64,000 nucleotides of DNA from Caryophanales bacterium UBA784 (GTDB lineage: Bacteria; Bacillota_I; Bacilli_A; RFN20; CAG-288). The DNA is taken from the NCBI GenBank assembly GCA_002297045.1, contig DBJE01000013.1:354012-418011 (forward strand). Direction: 5' to 3'. Of this stretch, positions 8,934-18,488 are shown in pieces (the first letter of the stretch is position 1; each line of letters begins with the position of its first letter). The notes below the pieces were generated by a model. The model was not told the origin of the DNA, did not search any database, and worked only from the letters and a program-made list of their open reading frames with translations. A program made the translations under genes and the position numbers.

Positions 8934-11555
8934 TTGGTTATGTCAAAACTGAAACTTGTTGCAAAAAAGATTTCTTTTCTCCTCTTAGTTTTATCTTTAG
9001 CGTCCTGTCAGAAGGAAAAGCCTTCTGAACCGAACACCCCTATTCCCTCCGCCATTCCTAGTGCAGACAAAGGATCCGGGAACACGGAAACGGAAGAATC
9101 CTATTCTCTTTCGTCCACTAGGGATCATGGGAGCCTTTCCTTTACTGTTTCCGAGAAAAACACAGACCGGGCAAAAGAAGGGGAAACAGTCACTGTTCTT
9201 CTTTCTTTTGATGAAGGATATGAATTCGACAAGATTTCTTCGACCTCTTCTTCTGTTTCTTTTGCGGAAGTGGAAAAAGGCAAAAAATATTCTTTTGTTA
9301 GGCCGAAGGAAAATGTTTCGGTTGAGGTAACGGCAAAGATAAAGATATGGAATAAATTCGAGGCGGAGAGTGTCCTTCTTCTTGGAAACTCCATTTCCTC
9401 CTTCCAAGGGGTAAAGAGGGGTGACAGTTTCTGTTTAGGAACCAACGTGAACTGCTCATTTACCGGAACTGCTGACTATACCTATGAAGCAGAAGTGAAC
9501 GGAAAGAAAAGGTCGCTGAACAAACAAGAGAGCACCTATTCCTTCTCTTTCCAGGTCACTTCTTCCTTTTCCCTTATCGTTTCCCAATGGAAGAATCCCT
9601 CTGCCTCCGGAATCCAGTTTTCGTATAATGAGTCCTCTAACTATAAGATATATGGAAGGAGGAACGGAAGTTCCTATTCCAAAGATGACTTTTCCTTTTA
9701 TCTGATAGCCGACAAAGGATATGAGGTGACAGGACAATATTTGATTAATGGTGCATCCGGTCTTGATCTTTCTATAGGCGATGACGGACTTGTTGCCTTA
9801 ACTAATCTTCCAGACGATGCCAAAAGCGTGAGCCTGAATCTTTCTTCCCGCGTTGTCGGGTCAGGAAATATTTTCTTTGATCCCGAGGAGGAAGCAAAGT
9901 TAATCCTCGAGAAAGGCAAGACGGTTAATGTTTTGAAGGGAGACTTTGTCTCGATTAAGGCAAAGGGAAGAGAGGGCTATAAACCTGTCTCCGCCAAGGT
10001 AACAAAGAAAGGAACGGAAGAAGTTCTTCAAAGCCGCTTTGTTCCCGAGGAAGGACTTCTTACCTTCACAAGGCCTGAATATGATGTTTCCGTCTCCTTT
10101 GAGATAGCCGTCCCCCTCTCTCTGTCCTTTACTCCAAACGAGGCGATAAAAGACAGGAAGTTTACAATAGACGGAAAGGAGACGACAAAGGCCTTCCCAA
10201 CCGATACCGTCTATCTTGAACCTACATTCAATGACGGATATAAGCCAAGCGATACCATCTTCTATTATCAGGAAGGAAAGGAAGTGGACAGAAAAACAGA
10301 TGCCTTGTCAGATGTCCGTTTTTCCTTCACTATGCCTTCGACTAGTGTTCAGATAACCTGTGTCTCTTCTCGATATTATAAAGTTTCTTTCACTGGTACA
10401 ACGGACGCCTACCATGTTGTAAGGCAGCGGACAGAATATAAGGAGAACGAGATAGTCAGTTTCTCCTTAACGGCAAATACTGGATATGAGATTGTTTCCG
10501 TCAAACTCGGTGAACCACTTTTGTCCAAGGATTCTTCCGGGAATTACAACTTCCCTAGGCCAAAAGGCAATGCGGAAATCAGCATCGAAACCAAGACCAT
10601 TGCTACGGGAACACTCGTCTTTAAGAAGGACGAGGGAATAGAGAACGTTGTCCTCACGGATGGTGGGAATGAACTTCAGAGCGGAGACAATGTCAACGTC
10701 GGGGATAAGATCGAAGCCACCATCTCCCTGAAGGAAGGATACCAGCTGAAAAAAGAAGGTGGCATTGTCCTTACTCCTGCCTCGGACAATTTAACAAAAG
10801 TGGATGAGGGAAAGTACACCTTTACTAGGCCTTCTCCGGATAAGGATGGTAAAGTCACCCTTGCTTTGGCAAGTGAACCGATTGTCTATCCGAAACTTAA
10901 GGTTAATTATGATTCAAACACCCTTGTCCTGACGAAAGTGTATGACCAGACTGGCGGCAAAAATTATCTCAACCCCACATTCCCTCTCTCCTCAATTCCT
11001 TCCGGACATAAGGTTTCTGTCAGTGTCCATGTCAAAGATCCGACTGTTTATGACTATAAGACCATTAAGGCAGTAAGGACTACTTCAAAAGGAGAGACAA
11101 CGAGGAAAATCACGGAAGCGTATAGCGAAAAATATGACTCGGTGTTTACCTTTACTAGGCCGGATGAGGACGTCAGTTTCTCTCTCAGTGTAGAAAAGAA
11201 GAAAGTAGAGCCGGCCAAGACTTATTCCCTGCAGTTTAGTACTTATGAGGAAGATAGTATAGGAAACGGAAAATTCGGATATAATCTTGACGGCTCATCC
11301 AGTTATTCTACTAACACAAGGACATATAAGACCGGTGATACCCTCTATGTGAAACCGAATCTGACTGAGGAAGAACTAAAAGTGGCGAATGATAACTGGC
11401 AAAAATGGGTTGTGGGCCTCAGAGATAAATCTGGAACGATTAAAAAGCGAGTTTCTCTTACGGATGGAACTAGCGTTGTTCAGATTAAATTAGACTTAAG
11501 TGCTGACCTTTCTATCGGCCTCACGCAGGTTTATTACAAGTATAAGGATTTTTGA
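8934..11555 (+). CDS. Lipoprotein with tandem InlB/bacterial-repeat-like domains
   Basis: Signal peptide with a Lys-rich start, a hydrophobic core FLLLVLSL and lipobox LASC; after the lipidated Cys comes a Pro/Ser linker. The remaining ~820 residues hold about eight divergent repeats of 70-90 aa with the pattern (K)EGETVTV...GYE...FTRPxxxVSV, the style of the divergent InlB B-repeat/bacterial-repeat modules of extracellular adhesins. Two starts are possible: TTG 8934, 7 nt after GGAGA, and ATG 8940, 13 nt after it; spacing favours the TTG. First gene of a three-lipoprotein operon. Binding partner unknown; a host or glycan ligand is inference only. Confidence 0.85.
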   Translation: MVMSKLKLVAKKISFLLLVLSLASCQKEKPSEPNTPIPSAIPSADKGSGNTETEESYSLSSTRDHGSLSFTVSEKNTDRAKEGETVTVLLSFDEGYEFDKISSTSSSVSFAEVEKGKKYSFVRPKENVSVEVTAKIKIWNKFEAESVLLLGNSISSFQGVKRGDSFCLGTNVNCSFTGTADYTYEAEVNGKKRSLNKQESTYSFSFQVTSSFSLIVSQWKNPSASGIQFSYNESSNYKIYGRRNGSSYSKDDFSFYLIADKGYEVTGQYLINGASGLDLSIGDDGLVALTNLPDDAKSVSLNLSSRVVGSGNIFFDPEEEAKLILEKGKTVNVLKGDFVSIKAKGREGYKPVSAKVTKKGTEEVLQSRFVPEEGLLTFTRPEYDVSVSFEIAVPLSLSFTPNEAIKDRKFTIDGKETTKAFPTDTVYLEPTFNDGYKPSDTIFYYQEGKEVDRKTDALSDVRFSFTMPSTSVQITCVSSRYYKVSFTGTTDAYHVVRQRTEYKENEIVSFSLTANTGYEIVSVKLGEPLLSKDSSGNYNFPRPKGNAEISIETKTIATGTLVFKKDEGIENVVLTDGGNELQSGDNVNVGDKIEATISLKEGYQLKKEGGIVLTPASDNLTKVDEGKYTFTRPSPDKDGKVTLALASEPIVYPKLKVNYDSNTLVLTKVYDQTGGKNYLNPTFPLSSIPSGHKVSVSVHVKDPTVYDYKTIKAVRTTSKGETTRKITEAYSEKYDSVFTFTRPDEDVSFSLSVEKKKVEPAKTYSLQFSTYEEDSIGNGKFGYNLDGSSSYSTNTRTYKTGDTLYVKPNLTEEELKVANDNWQKWVVGLRDKSGTIKKRVSLTDGTSVVQIKLDLSADLSIGLTQVYYKYKDF

Positions 11556-11569
11556 TAAAGGACAGAAAA

Positions 11570-13558
11570 ATGAAAAACAAATTCACAATTTTAGGTAGGC
11601 TTGCTCTGTTTACGTTAGTCGGCTGTAATACAACGTCTTCTTCCGGTGCTTCCGGTGAAAAGCCCAGTGCTTCCTTATCGCCGACTACCACTCCTTCTAC
11701 CAGTGACAGCACTTCAACTAGCGGAAAGAAACTCACCATAGAAGGGGCTGACAAGACCTCCCTTCAGGTTGGAGACTCTCTTTCTTTGACCGCAGTTGCT
11801 AAGGATGGCACAGAAATCGATGAGGAAGAATGGACTTCCTCTGATCCGAGTGTTCTATCCGTGGAAAACGGGTTTGTCAAGGCCTTGACTCCAGGCAGTG
11901 CCGAAATCCGGGTAAGCCAGGGAGAATACCAAAGCGATCCGCTTTCCCTGACTGTAGAGTCCATTGTTCCCGTTGAGTCTTTGACTATTCAGAATGCTCC
12001 AACGGAAATCACAGTCGGAGAAACGATTACTCTCCAGACTTCTATTCTTCCTTCTACGGCCAATCAGAATATCGAGATTGCTTCAAGCAACGATGTGATT
12101 GCCGTCGATGCCAAGGCGAAGACCATCAAGGCAATTGAGCCGACGGACGAAGAGGTCACGATTACTTTGTATGCCAGCAAGGATTTCACTAAAACGCAGA
12201 AGTTCACAAGGCGAGTCAAATCCGGCTACGGGGAAGAAAAAGTGACAATCAGTTTCTTCGTCCCTGAGGAATATGCAAAAAAGGAAAGCCTTTCCGTTCC
12301 GAAAGGAGAGACTGTTGACTATTCATTATTTGCCTATGACCCCTTTACGGAAAGGACGGATAAGTCTAAGGCCAACGACATCGTCTTCTTTGGTTTCTAT
12401 TTTGATCCTGACTATTCTCTTCCTGTCACTTATCCTTTTACTTCCACCTATTCTGACCTGACTCTTTACGGAAAGTTTGTCGACTTAAAGACTTCCCAGG
12501 GTTATAACTGGAATTATACCTACGACAGTGAAAAGAAGGGGTACAATGTGGATAGCCTGACTTCCTATTCGACAGTGGGAATCAGTGAGCTTTCGGTCGG
12601 CATCCCTGCCTATCACGAAGGAAAGCCGGTTGTCTCCTTTAATAAGATTGCCACAAATGATTTTGTAAATCGGATTAGCCAGTTTGCCTTACCTAACACG
12701 ATTACTTCCATCTCCGAGAACGCTAGGAATTACTGGAAAAAGCTTTCCTACCTCTACCTTCCTAGCGATGCCAAGATTGTCTCGGTTCCCGATAATGCGT
12801 TCCAGTCCTTAAAGGCACTTACCTCTCTCTATCTTCCGGATACGATTACCTCCATTGGCAAATCCGCCTTTGAAAGCGATACAAGCCTTGAATCTATTTA
12901 TAGGCCAAAAAGTTTGTTGACTGTCGATGAGGGCGCTTTCTCTAATTGTTGGAATCTTTCTTCCCTCGATTTCTCTTCTGTCGAAACAATTGCCAATTAT
13001 GCATTTAGGTCTGCTTCTTCCCTGAAGAGAATCCACTTCCCGAAAAATCTGAAATCCATTGGAACAGTCAGCGTTTTCAGGCAATGCCTGAATATTGAGC
13101 GGATTAGCGTAGATAAGGACAATCTTTTCTATTCTTCCGATGACTTCGGTGCCCTTTATAACCATGATAAGTCCATTAGGTATAAAGCGCCGACCGGACT
13201 AAGCTGCACCAATGCCTATATCCCGGAAACCGTTACTGAAATCTACGATAATGCCTTTAGGGGTTCCAAAGCGGAAATCCTCAAGATCCCCTCTTCGGTG
13301 ACGACTATTCAATATGGCGCCTTTGGGCGGAGGATGAATCTAAAGGCTGCCTACATCCCTTCTTCGGTGACGGTTATCAAAGACAATTCCTTCAGTATCT
13401 GCAACGACAAGGAACTGACTCTGTATGTTGCTTTTGCCAAAGACTCATTGCCGGCTAAATGGTCTTCTTATTGGAATCAGAATTCCAATAACGACCAAAG
13501 GGAGTCCTCCCTTTACCGGACGGTCTATGGCTTCGATGCTTCCCGCTTTGTTTTCTAG
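11570..13558 (+). CDS. Lipoprotein with BIG2 domains and BspA-type leucine-rich repeats
   Basis: Signal peptide starting MKNKFTILGR with lipobox LVGC, then a Ser/Thr linker of ~40 residues. Two BIG2 Ig-like domains follow (about residues 45-120 and 125-205; DPSVLSVENG and ALTPGSAEIRV are typical), a middle region, then from about residue 360 leucine-rich repeats of the BspA/LRR_5 type (VPDNAFQSLKALTSLYLPD, TSIGKSAFESDTSLESIY and several more). BspA-like LRR proteins act as surface adhesins in gut and oral bacteria. The frame also opens at TTG 11552, but ATG 11570 follows AAAGGACAG and gives a proper signal peptide. 14 nt after the first lipoprotein. Confidence 0.88.
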   Translation: MKNKFTILGRLALFTLVGCNTTSSSGASGEKPSASLSPTTTPSTSDSTSTSGKKLTIEGADKTSLQVGDSLSLTAVAKDGTEIDEEEWTSSDPSVLSVENGFVKALTPGSAEIRVSQGEYQSDPLSLTVESIVPVESLTIQNAPTEITVGETITLQTSILPSTANQNIEIASSNDVIAVDAKAKTIKAIEPTDEEVTITLYASKDFTKTQKFTRRVKSGYGEEKVTISFFVPEEYAKKESLSVPKGETVDYSLFAYDPFTERTDKSKANDIVFFGFYFDPDYSLPVTYPFTSTYSDLTLYGKFVDLKTSQGYNWNYTYDSEKKGYNVDSLTSYSTVGISELSVGIPAYHEGKPVVSFNKIATNDFVNRISQFALPNTITSISENARNYWKKLSYLYLPSDAKIVSVPDNAFQSLKALTSLYLPDTITSIGKSAFESDTSLESIYRPKSLLTVDEGAFSNCWNLSSLDFSSVETIANYAFRSASSLKRIHFPKNLKSIGTVSVFRQCLNIERISVDKDNLFYSSDDFGALYNHDKSIRYKAPTGLSCTNAYIPETVTEIYDNAFRGSKAEILKIPSSVTTIQYGAFGRRMNLKAAYIPSSVTVIKDNSFSICNDKELTLYVAFAKDSLPAKWSSYWNQNSNNDQRESSLYRTVYGFDASRFVF

Positions 13559-13575
13559 TCTAGAGGAGAAAAACG

Positions 13576-15900
13576 ATGAAAAAATCTTTATTTCTTATTC
13601 TTGCCGCCCTTGCCCTGACTTCCTGTAACAACGGTACAGGCAGTTCTACGACTATTCCTTCTAACTCTTCTGCATCGGCATCAGAGTCATCTTCTTCTGC
13701 CAATGTTCCTGCCACTAATGCCAAGAACGTTCTTGATGCGCTAAACAAGATCAAAGAAGAAAAAAACTATCAGCTTGACTATACAGTCTCGGATACGGCA
13801 CAGACGGACATTTATACCAAAGACTACCTCTATTATAAGAGTCAGAATGTCGGTATTATCAAACTGAAAAACGTCGACAAAGCCGAATATCCGGATGAGT
13901 ATGTCTGCTATAACTTCGAAGTGGACGACAAAGGGAACATTGAGGTCACTGGTGCCACTGTCGATCAGAACAATGTTCCCTATTTCAATCCCTACCAGCT
14001 TGATTATTTCCAGCTTCTCAACGAAAAAGGATATAAGGTCAGCGAAAGTGACTTTACTCTTCAGGCTGACGGCCTTTCTCTCGTTTCCCATAATGAAGGC
14101 CTTACCATTATCTGTGCTTCCCTTATCGGAAGAGGTGGAAGCAACTCGGGCTATACAGGCGTGAGCTTTAAGTTCACGGAGCAAGGGCTCCGGTTTGCCC
14201 TCCTAGAGCAAGGAACAGATTCAGGAGAAAGCGAAGCCGATGGGACTGAAGCTTTCCTCTCCTCGATTGGAAGGGCTATGGACTCTTCTCTCGAAGCCTA
14301 TTTATCCGCCAATAACCATTCTCTTTCTTCCCCTTTAAGTGAGGAAGCATCCAGTCTTCTTTTATCTTCTTCCCTGCATAGCGAAGCCACCCTTTCTTCT
14401 TATGACGGAAGTACGACAAGTTCTATTTCTTCCACTACCGTTGATTATGATAAGGATAATCTTCAGGCTACTGTTACTTCTTCTTCATCCAAGCAGAGTC
14501 TGATTTATTCCCGTGGCGAAAAGGGAAACGTTGTCAATAAGTACCTTGACGGCAGCAATCAGGTCGCCGAAGATCCTTACTCTTCGGAATCCTTTGACAC
14601 CTATGTCAAGAAGTCAAAAGACTGCTTCAAGCCGGAAAGGTTCCGTAAGGTTTCCGATAAGACCTATCGTTATTTCGGCTACCATTTAAACAATCTTCTT
14701 TTCGCTTATGTCCAGGTCGATATTTCTTCCTACGGATTTGTCAGCTGTGATTTGACGGTTGGAAACGACGGAAAAGTCAGCCAGATAGTGGCAAAGAGCG
14801 ATATTATCGAAAGTGCTTCTTCCGACGGATCGACAACAACGGCTACCTATACTCAGTACGTTCTTACCATAAAAAATTTCAAAACCGCTGAGGCTTTCCC
14901 GGCGAAGACTCCTCTTACGCCTATCCAAGGTAGGGACCAAAAACTGGAAAAGGCTTTTGCTGCCTTAAAGAAAACCTCCGGAAATCTAAAAATCCATTAT
15001 GAGGACGATGTCTTAGGGACCGGAACCAATCATAACCAGTATACGGACTACTATTACACGGATAATATGATTGTCCGGGACAAGAAGTATGCAGAGACGG
15101 GAAGCAATCCTAATACCGATGACCATGAATACAAAGGGTATTACAACAGTAGCAGGGGAGTAGCCGGTTTCTATCTCTATAAGGAAGATGGGCAAGTTGC
15201 GATTACCTCCGATGCGGACAAGAACGATACAATCGACAATCACTGGATTGATAAGACCTTCACAAGGACTAGTGCTGTCTTTGAACAGGATTCTTCCGAT
15301 CCATCCGGAAAGACGTTTAAGGTGCGGGAAGGAGTGGATGACATCGAAAATCAGGTTTTGTTCCTTGACGAAAAAGACCGGACGCAGATTGAACCTCAGT
15401 CTGTCATTCTTACCCTGGACGAGGAAGGGAGAATCGCCAAGATCTCCTACACGTATGTTAAGCTTATGACGGTTAATGCAACGTTAACTTTCTATTATGG
15501 AAGCCAGGATAACCCGATTACGGTTCCTGAATATGTAACGGACAGGCTCTCAAAGGTGACAAGCTGGATTAAGATTGATTCCTGGAAAAAGGAAGGCAAA
15601 AATATTTATGCCACCCTCGAAAGCGTCTTTGGAAAGGAATTTGCCGCTGCCCTTCCTTATCGTTTCACCGAAGACACGGCCGGAAAATGGTACTGCCTGC
15701 AGTCTTCTCCTACTACTGTCCGCCTCTATTGCAGTTATCAGACCGAATACTATTTTTCCTCTTATTCTGCGGAACTTTTAAAGGCAGGTTTCACTGCTGT
15801 CCAAGGAAGCAGCAATCTCTTCCTTGATCCTACAGGAAAGGTCGAGGTCCGCCTAGGAAAAGATACCAAAGCAGGAAGGACGATAACCAAGGTTCAATAA
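13576..15900 (+). CDS. Large repetitive lipoprotein of unknown function
   Basis: Signal peptide with lipobox LTSC after a hydrophobic stretch LFLILAALA, then a Ser-rich linker (~35 residues). I do not recognise the mature protein. It seems built of two or three related modules: ALNKIKEEKNYQLDY...IYTKDYLYY near residue 55 and ALKKTSGNLKIHY...YTDYYYTDN near residue 455 share the pattern helix, NxxxxY strand, Tyr-rich strand, which is reminiscent of the LolA/LppX-like fold (inference). Start fixed by GAGGAG 7 nt upstream. Third gene of the operon, followed by a strong terminator. Confidence 0.8.
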   Translation: MKKSLFLILAALALTSCNNGTGSSTTIPSNSSASASESSSSANVPATNAKNVLDALNKIKEEKNYQLDYTVSDTAQTDIYTKDYLYYKSQNVGIIKLKNVDKAEYPDEYVCYNFEVDDKGNIEVTGATVDQNNVPYFNPYQLDYFQLLNEKGYKVSESDFTLQADGLSLVSHNEGLTIICASLIGRGGSNSGYTGVSFKFTEQGLRFALLEQGTDSGESEADGTEAFLSSIGRAMDSSLEAYLSANNHSLSSPLSEEASSLLLSSSLHSEATLSSYDGSTTSSISSTTVDYDKDNLQATVTSSSSKQSLIYSRGEKGNVVNKYLDGSNQVAEDPYSSESFDTYVKKSKDCFKPERFRKVSDKTYRYFGYHLNNLLFAYVQVDISSYGFVSCDLTVGNDGKVSQIVAKSDIIESASSDGSTTTATYTQYVLTIKNFKTAEAFPAKTPLTPIQGRDQKLEKAFAALKKTSGNLKIHYEDDVLGTGTNHNQYTDYYYTDNMIVRDKKYAETGSNPNTDDHEYKGYYNSSRGVAGFYLYKEDGQVAITSDADKNDTIDNHWIDKTFTRTSAVFEQDSSDPSGKTFKVREGVDDIENQVLFLDEKDRTQIEPQSVILTLDEEGRIAKISYTYVKLMTVNATLTFYYGSQDNPITVPEYVTDRLSKVTSWIKIDSWKKEGKNIYATLESVFGKEFAAALPYRFTEDTAGKWYCLQSSPTTVRLYCSYQTEYYFSSYSAELLKAGFTAVQGSSNLFLDPTGKVEVRLGKDTKAGRTITKVQ

Positions 15901-15903
15901 AGG

Positions 15904-15928
15904 GAAGGAGGCCAGGCCTCCTTCTTTT
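15904..15928 (+). terminator. Terminator of the lipoprotein operon
   Basis: Inverted repeat GAAGGAGGCC / GGCCTCCTTC around a single A, followed by TTTT. Confidence 0.85.
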
Positions 15929-15962
15929 CTGTTTGAATCTGGAAGAGACTTCCTTTAATTCG

Positions 15963-15971
15963 TGATATAAT
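15963..15971 (+). promoter_or_regulatory. Extended -10 promoter with near-zero leader
   Basis: TGATATAAT (extended -10) ends 9 nt before ATG 15981; no -35 match and no Shine-Dalgarno site. Confidence 0.6.
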
Positions 15972-15980
15972 CCAATTTGT

Positions 15981-16814
15981 ATGATAAAAACCACATGGAA
16001 GCGAAAAGATCTTTCCAAACGGGTATGGGAAATCGACAGGCTTAGAGGACTTGCCATTTTCCTGATGGTCCTTGACCATCTCGCCTTTGATTTTGCCTAT
16101 CTTCTTCCAGAGAGGTTTTCTAATTTTTATTCAGTTCATAACCCTGTTATTGATTTTCTTCATAACCTCTGCCGGAGGGTGGAGGGAACTTTTCCTCTGC
16201 TTGTGCTTCACTATATTTTTTCAAGTCTGTTCTTTGTTCTTTCAGGAATATCCTGCTCTTTCTCCAAGAACAACTTTCTTCATTCAGCGAAGATCATGAT
16301 CGGCTGTGCTCTTCTTGATTCTGTCACCTATGCTCTCTACTATGCCTCCGGAAAGGCCCTTGACGAAAGAATCCTTTTCGGCGTTTTATTTGCGCTAGGT
16401 AGGGGAGTCTTTTTTGTTGCCCTTAGGAACAAGTTCGTTAAGGATAATGCCCGGATCCTCTTTGCCCTTTCCGTTTTCCTGTTCTGTATCTGTATTTCCT
16501 TCGGACTATATTCATCGGATTCCTACATCGACGAAATCACTTCCTGGTCTGATTTCCTTTCTCTGCTTACCGGAAGTGAATGCTTCGGAGCTGACTTTTT
16601 CCCCTTGATTCCCTATCTTGCACCGAGGTTTCTCGGTGCTGCTATAGGGAAAACCGTCTATAAAGAAAAAAAGAGCCTTATTCCCTTCGGACGCTCTTTC
16701 TTTACCCCTCTTTGCTTTATCGGACGGAATACCAGGTGGGTCTATTTACTTCATCAGCCCGTCTTTCTTCTTTTCATCCTTCTTCTCGCTCTTCCTAGGG
16801 GATACCGCTTTTAG
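15981..16814 (+). CDS. DUF1624 membrane protein (heparan-alpha-glucosaminide N-acetyltransferase-like)
   Basis: Integral membrane protein of 277 aa with about seven hydrophobic segments. The N-terminal RVWEIDRLRGLAIFLMVLDH block is the hallmark of the DUF1624/HGSNAT catalytic family, whose founding member acetylates glucosamine across a membrane; the substrate in bacteria is unknown. Likely leaderless transcript (extended -10 directly upstream). 24 nt before the AMP-forming ligase, probably one operon; an acyl-activating enzyme beside an acyltransferase-like protein suggests a joint role in acylation of an envelope component, which is inference. Confidence 0.75.
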   Translation: MIKTTWKRKDLSKRVWEIDRLRGLAIFLMVLDHLAFDFAYLLPERFSNFYSVHNPVIDFLHNLCRRVEGTFPLLVLHYIFSSLFFVLSGISCSFSKNNFLHSAKIMIGCALLDSVTYALYYASGKALDERILFGVLFALGRGVFFVALRNKFVKDNARILFALSVFLFCICISFGLYSSDSYIDEITSWSDFLSLLTGSECFGADFFPLIPYLAPRFLGAAIGKTVYKEKKSLIPFGRSFFTPLCFIGRNTRWVYLLHQPVFLLFILLLALPRGYRF

Positions 16815-16838
16815 CCGAATCATCAAAAGGAGAATATT

Positions 16839-18473
16839 ATGGACAAGACCAAGACTCTTTATCAGACCTTAATCGACATAGCCCATCAGGTTCCGCTTAA
16901 TCCTTCTAGGTACTATGAAGGGAAAACCATAACCTATTCCGACTTTGTCCTCCTTGTGGAGAAGGCGGCCTCGACTTTCTCCTCCCTTAATCTAAAGGAA
17001 GGTGACAGGATTACCTTGGTCTCTCCGAATACCCCTGAGGCAGTCGCAGTGTTCTTTGCTGCCTCTAAGCTTGGTCTTTCCCTGCATCTTCTCCATCCCC
17101 TCACGAGTGAAGAAAACATTCTGCGGGAATTCAAGGACAAGGGTTCTAAACTTCTCATTGTCGTTTCCCTCTTCAGGAATCAATACCAGACTTTGATTAA
17201 AGAAAAGATTCCCTTAAGGGCACTTGATCCCTCTGCTTCCCTTGGATTGCTTAAACATGCCCTTTTCTCCCTTAAGGAACGGAAGAAACTCTCTGGCTAT
17301 CATAAGGACAAAGACCGGATTCCTTTTTTTAAGGCGAGGAAGACGACCCTGTCTGTTCCCTATGACACGAAGAAAGGGCGCATCCTTCTCTCCTCTGGAG
17401 GGACGACGGGAATCAGCAAGACGATTGTTCTTAGCGACTTTTCTATTTATTCTGTCATCGAGAACGGACCGAAGCTTGTCGATGCGAGCGTTGAATATGT
17501 CCGTTCTGTCCATAGGTGCAGGCTTGCCTGCCTTCCGATGTTCCATGGCTTTGGCCTTGTCAGGGGGATTCTGACTAGGTTATGCTTCGGCGGAACGATT
17601 GCCCTGCTTCCTTCTTTCCGGACCAAAAAAGTAGTCAAGCTTCTTTCCAAGGGCAGACTCAACATCCTTATCGGTGTCCCTGCCGTCTATGAGGCATTAT
17701 TAAACAACAAGGACTTTTCCGGAAAGAAGCTAAAGAATATCCGGATTGGGTTTATCGGAGGAGACTTTATCTCTCCGTCTTTGCTTGAACGGTTCAACAG
17801 ACGTCTTGAGGAAGCCGGAAGCAAAGGAAGACTCTTTGAAGGATACGGACTCACCGAGACGGTGACTGTTCTTTCTGTCAACATCAGGAAGCAAAATAGA
17901 GCCGGCAGCGTAGGCAAACCGCTTGACAATGTAAAGGTGAAGATCCTTGATCCTTTTACCCACCAGGAAGTCAAAGAGGGCAGGAGAGGGGAAATCGCCG
18001 TTTCCGGGCCTATCCTGAGGAACGGATATTTCCATCAGGAACAAAGTCCGTTCCTAGAAAGGGGAATGGACAAATACATTCTTACCGGAGATATCGGACG
18101 TCTTGACAAGGACGGCTATCTTTATTTTGAAAGCCGCAGGAAGCGAAGGCTGAAAAAGAAGGGAAGGAATGTCTATCCTCTTGCCATCGAAAAGAATGTT
18201 TCTAGGCTGCCTTTTGTCAAAGAATGCGCTTATCTAGGGGAAACCTATAAGGGAAGAGACTATCTCTGTCTTTTTGTCACCCTTAAAGAAGACAGGGATG
18301 AGGAGAGGACGGAAAAGAAAATCAGGGAGTCCCTCTCTAGGTATTTCAATTCCTATGAACTTCCGGATTTTATTCTTTTTAAGAATGGTTTCCCTCACAC
18401 CAATGTCAGGAAGGTGGATTATCTATCCTTGGGGAAGGAATTTCATCGGTACCTGGAAGAGAAGATAGGCTAG
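16839..18473 (+). CDS. AMP-forming acyl-CoA synthetase/ligase family protein
   Basis: Class I adenylate-forming enzyme, 544 aa. Seen: phosphate-binding loop SSGGTTGISKT near residue 187, the A5 motif GYGLTET near residue 338, TGDIGRLDKDGYLYF (A7) with the hinge region RRKRRLKKKGRNVYPL (A8, with its conserved Asp-Gly portion altered: the usual GRxKD/E reads SRRKRRLKKKGRN), and a C-terminal Lys in TNVRKVDY (A10). Likely activates a fatty or other carboxylic acid as acyl-AMP, then transfers it to CoA or a carrier. AAAGGAG 8 nt upstream fixes the start. Operon partner of the DUF1624 protein. Confidence 0.85.
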   Translation: MDKTKTLYQTLIDIAHQVPLNPSRYYEGKTITYSDFVLLVEKAASTFSSLNLKEGDRITLVSPNTPEAVAVFFAASKLGLSLHLLHPLTSEENILREFKDKGSKLLIVVSLFRNQYQTLIKEKIPLRALDPSASLGLLKHALFSLKERKKLSGYHKDKDRIPFFKARKTTLSVPYDTKKGRILLSSGGTTGISKTIVLSDFSIYSVIENGPKLVDASVEYVRSVHRCRLACLPMFHGFGLVRGILTRLCFGGTIALLPSFRTKKVVKLLSKGRLNILIGVPAVYEALLNNKDFSGKKLKNIRIGFIGGDFISPSLLERFNRRLEEAGSKGRLFEGYGLTETVTVLSVNIRKQNRAGSVGKPLDNVKVKILDPFTHQEVKEGRRGEIAVSGPILRNGYFHQEQSPFLERGMDKYILTGDIGRLDKDGYLYFESRRKRRLKKKGRNVYPLAIEKNVSRLPFVKECAYLGETYKGRDYLCLFVTLKEDRDEERTEKKIRESLSRYFNSYELPDFILFKNGFPHTNVRKVDYLSLGKEFHRYLEEKIG

Positions 18474-18488
18474 CCTTCCAAATGGGCG

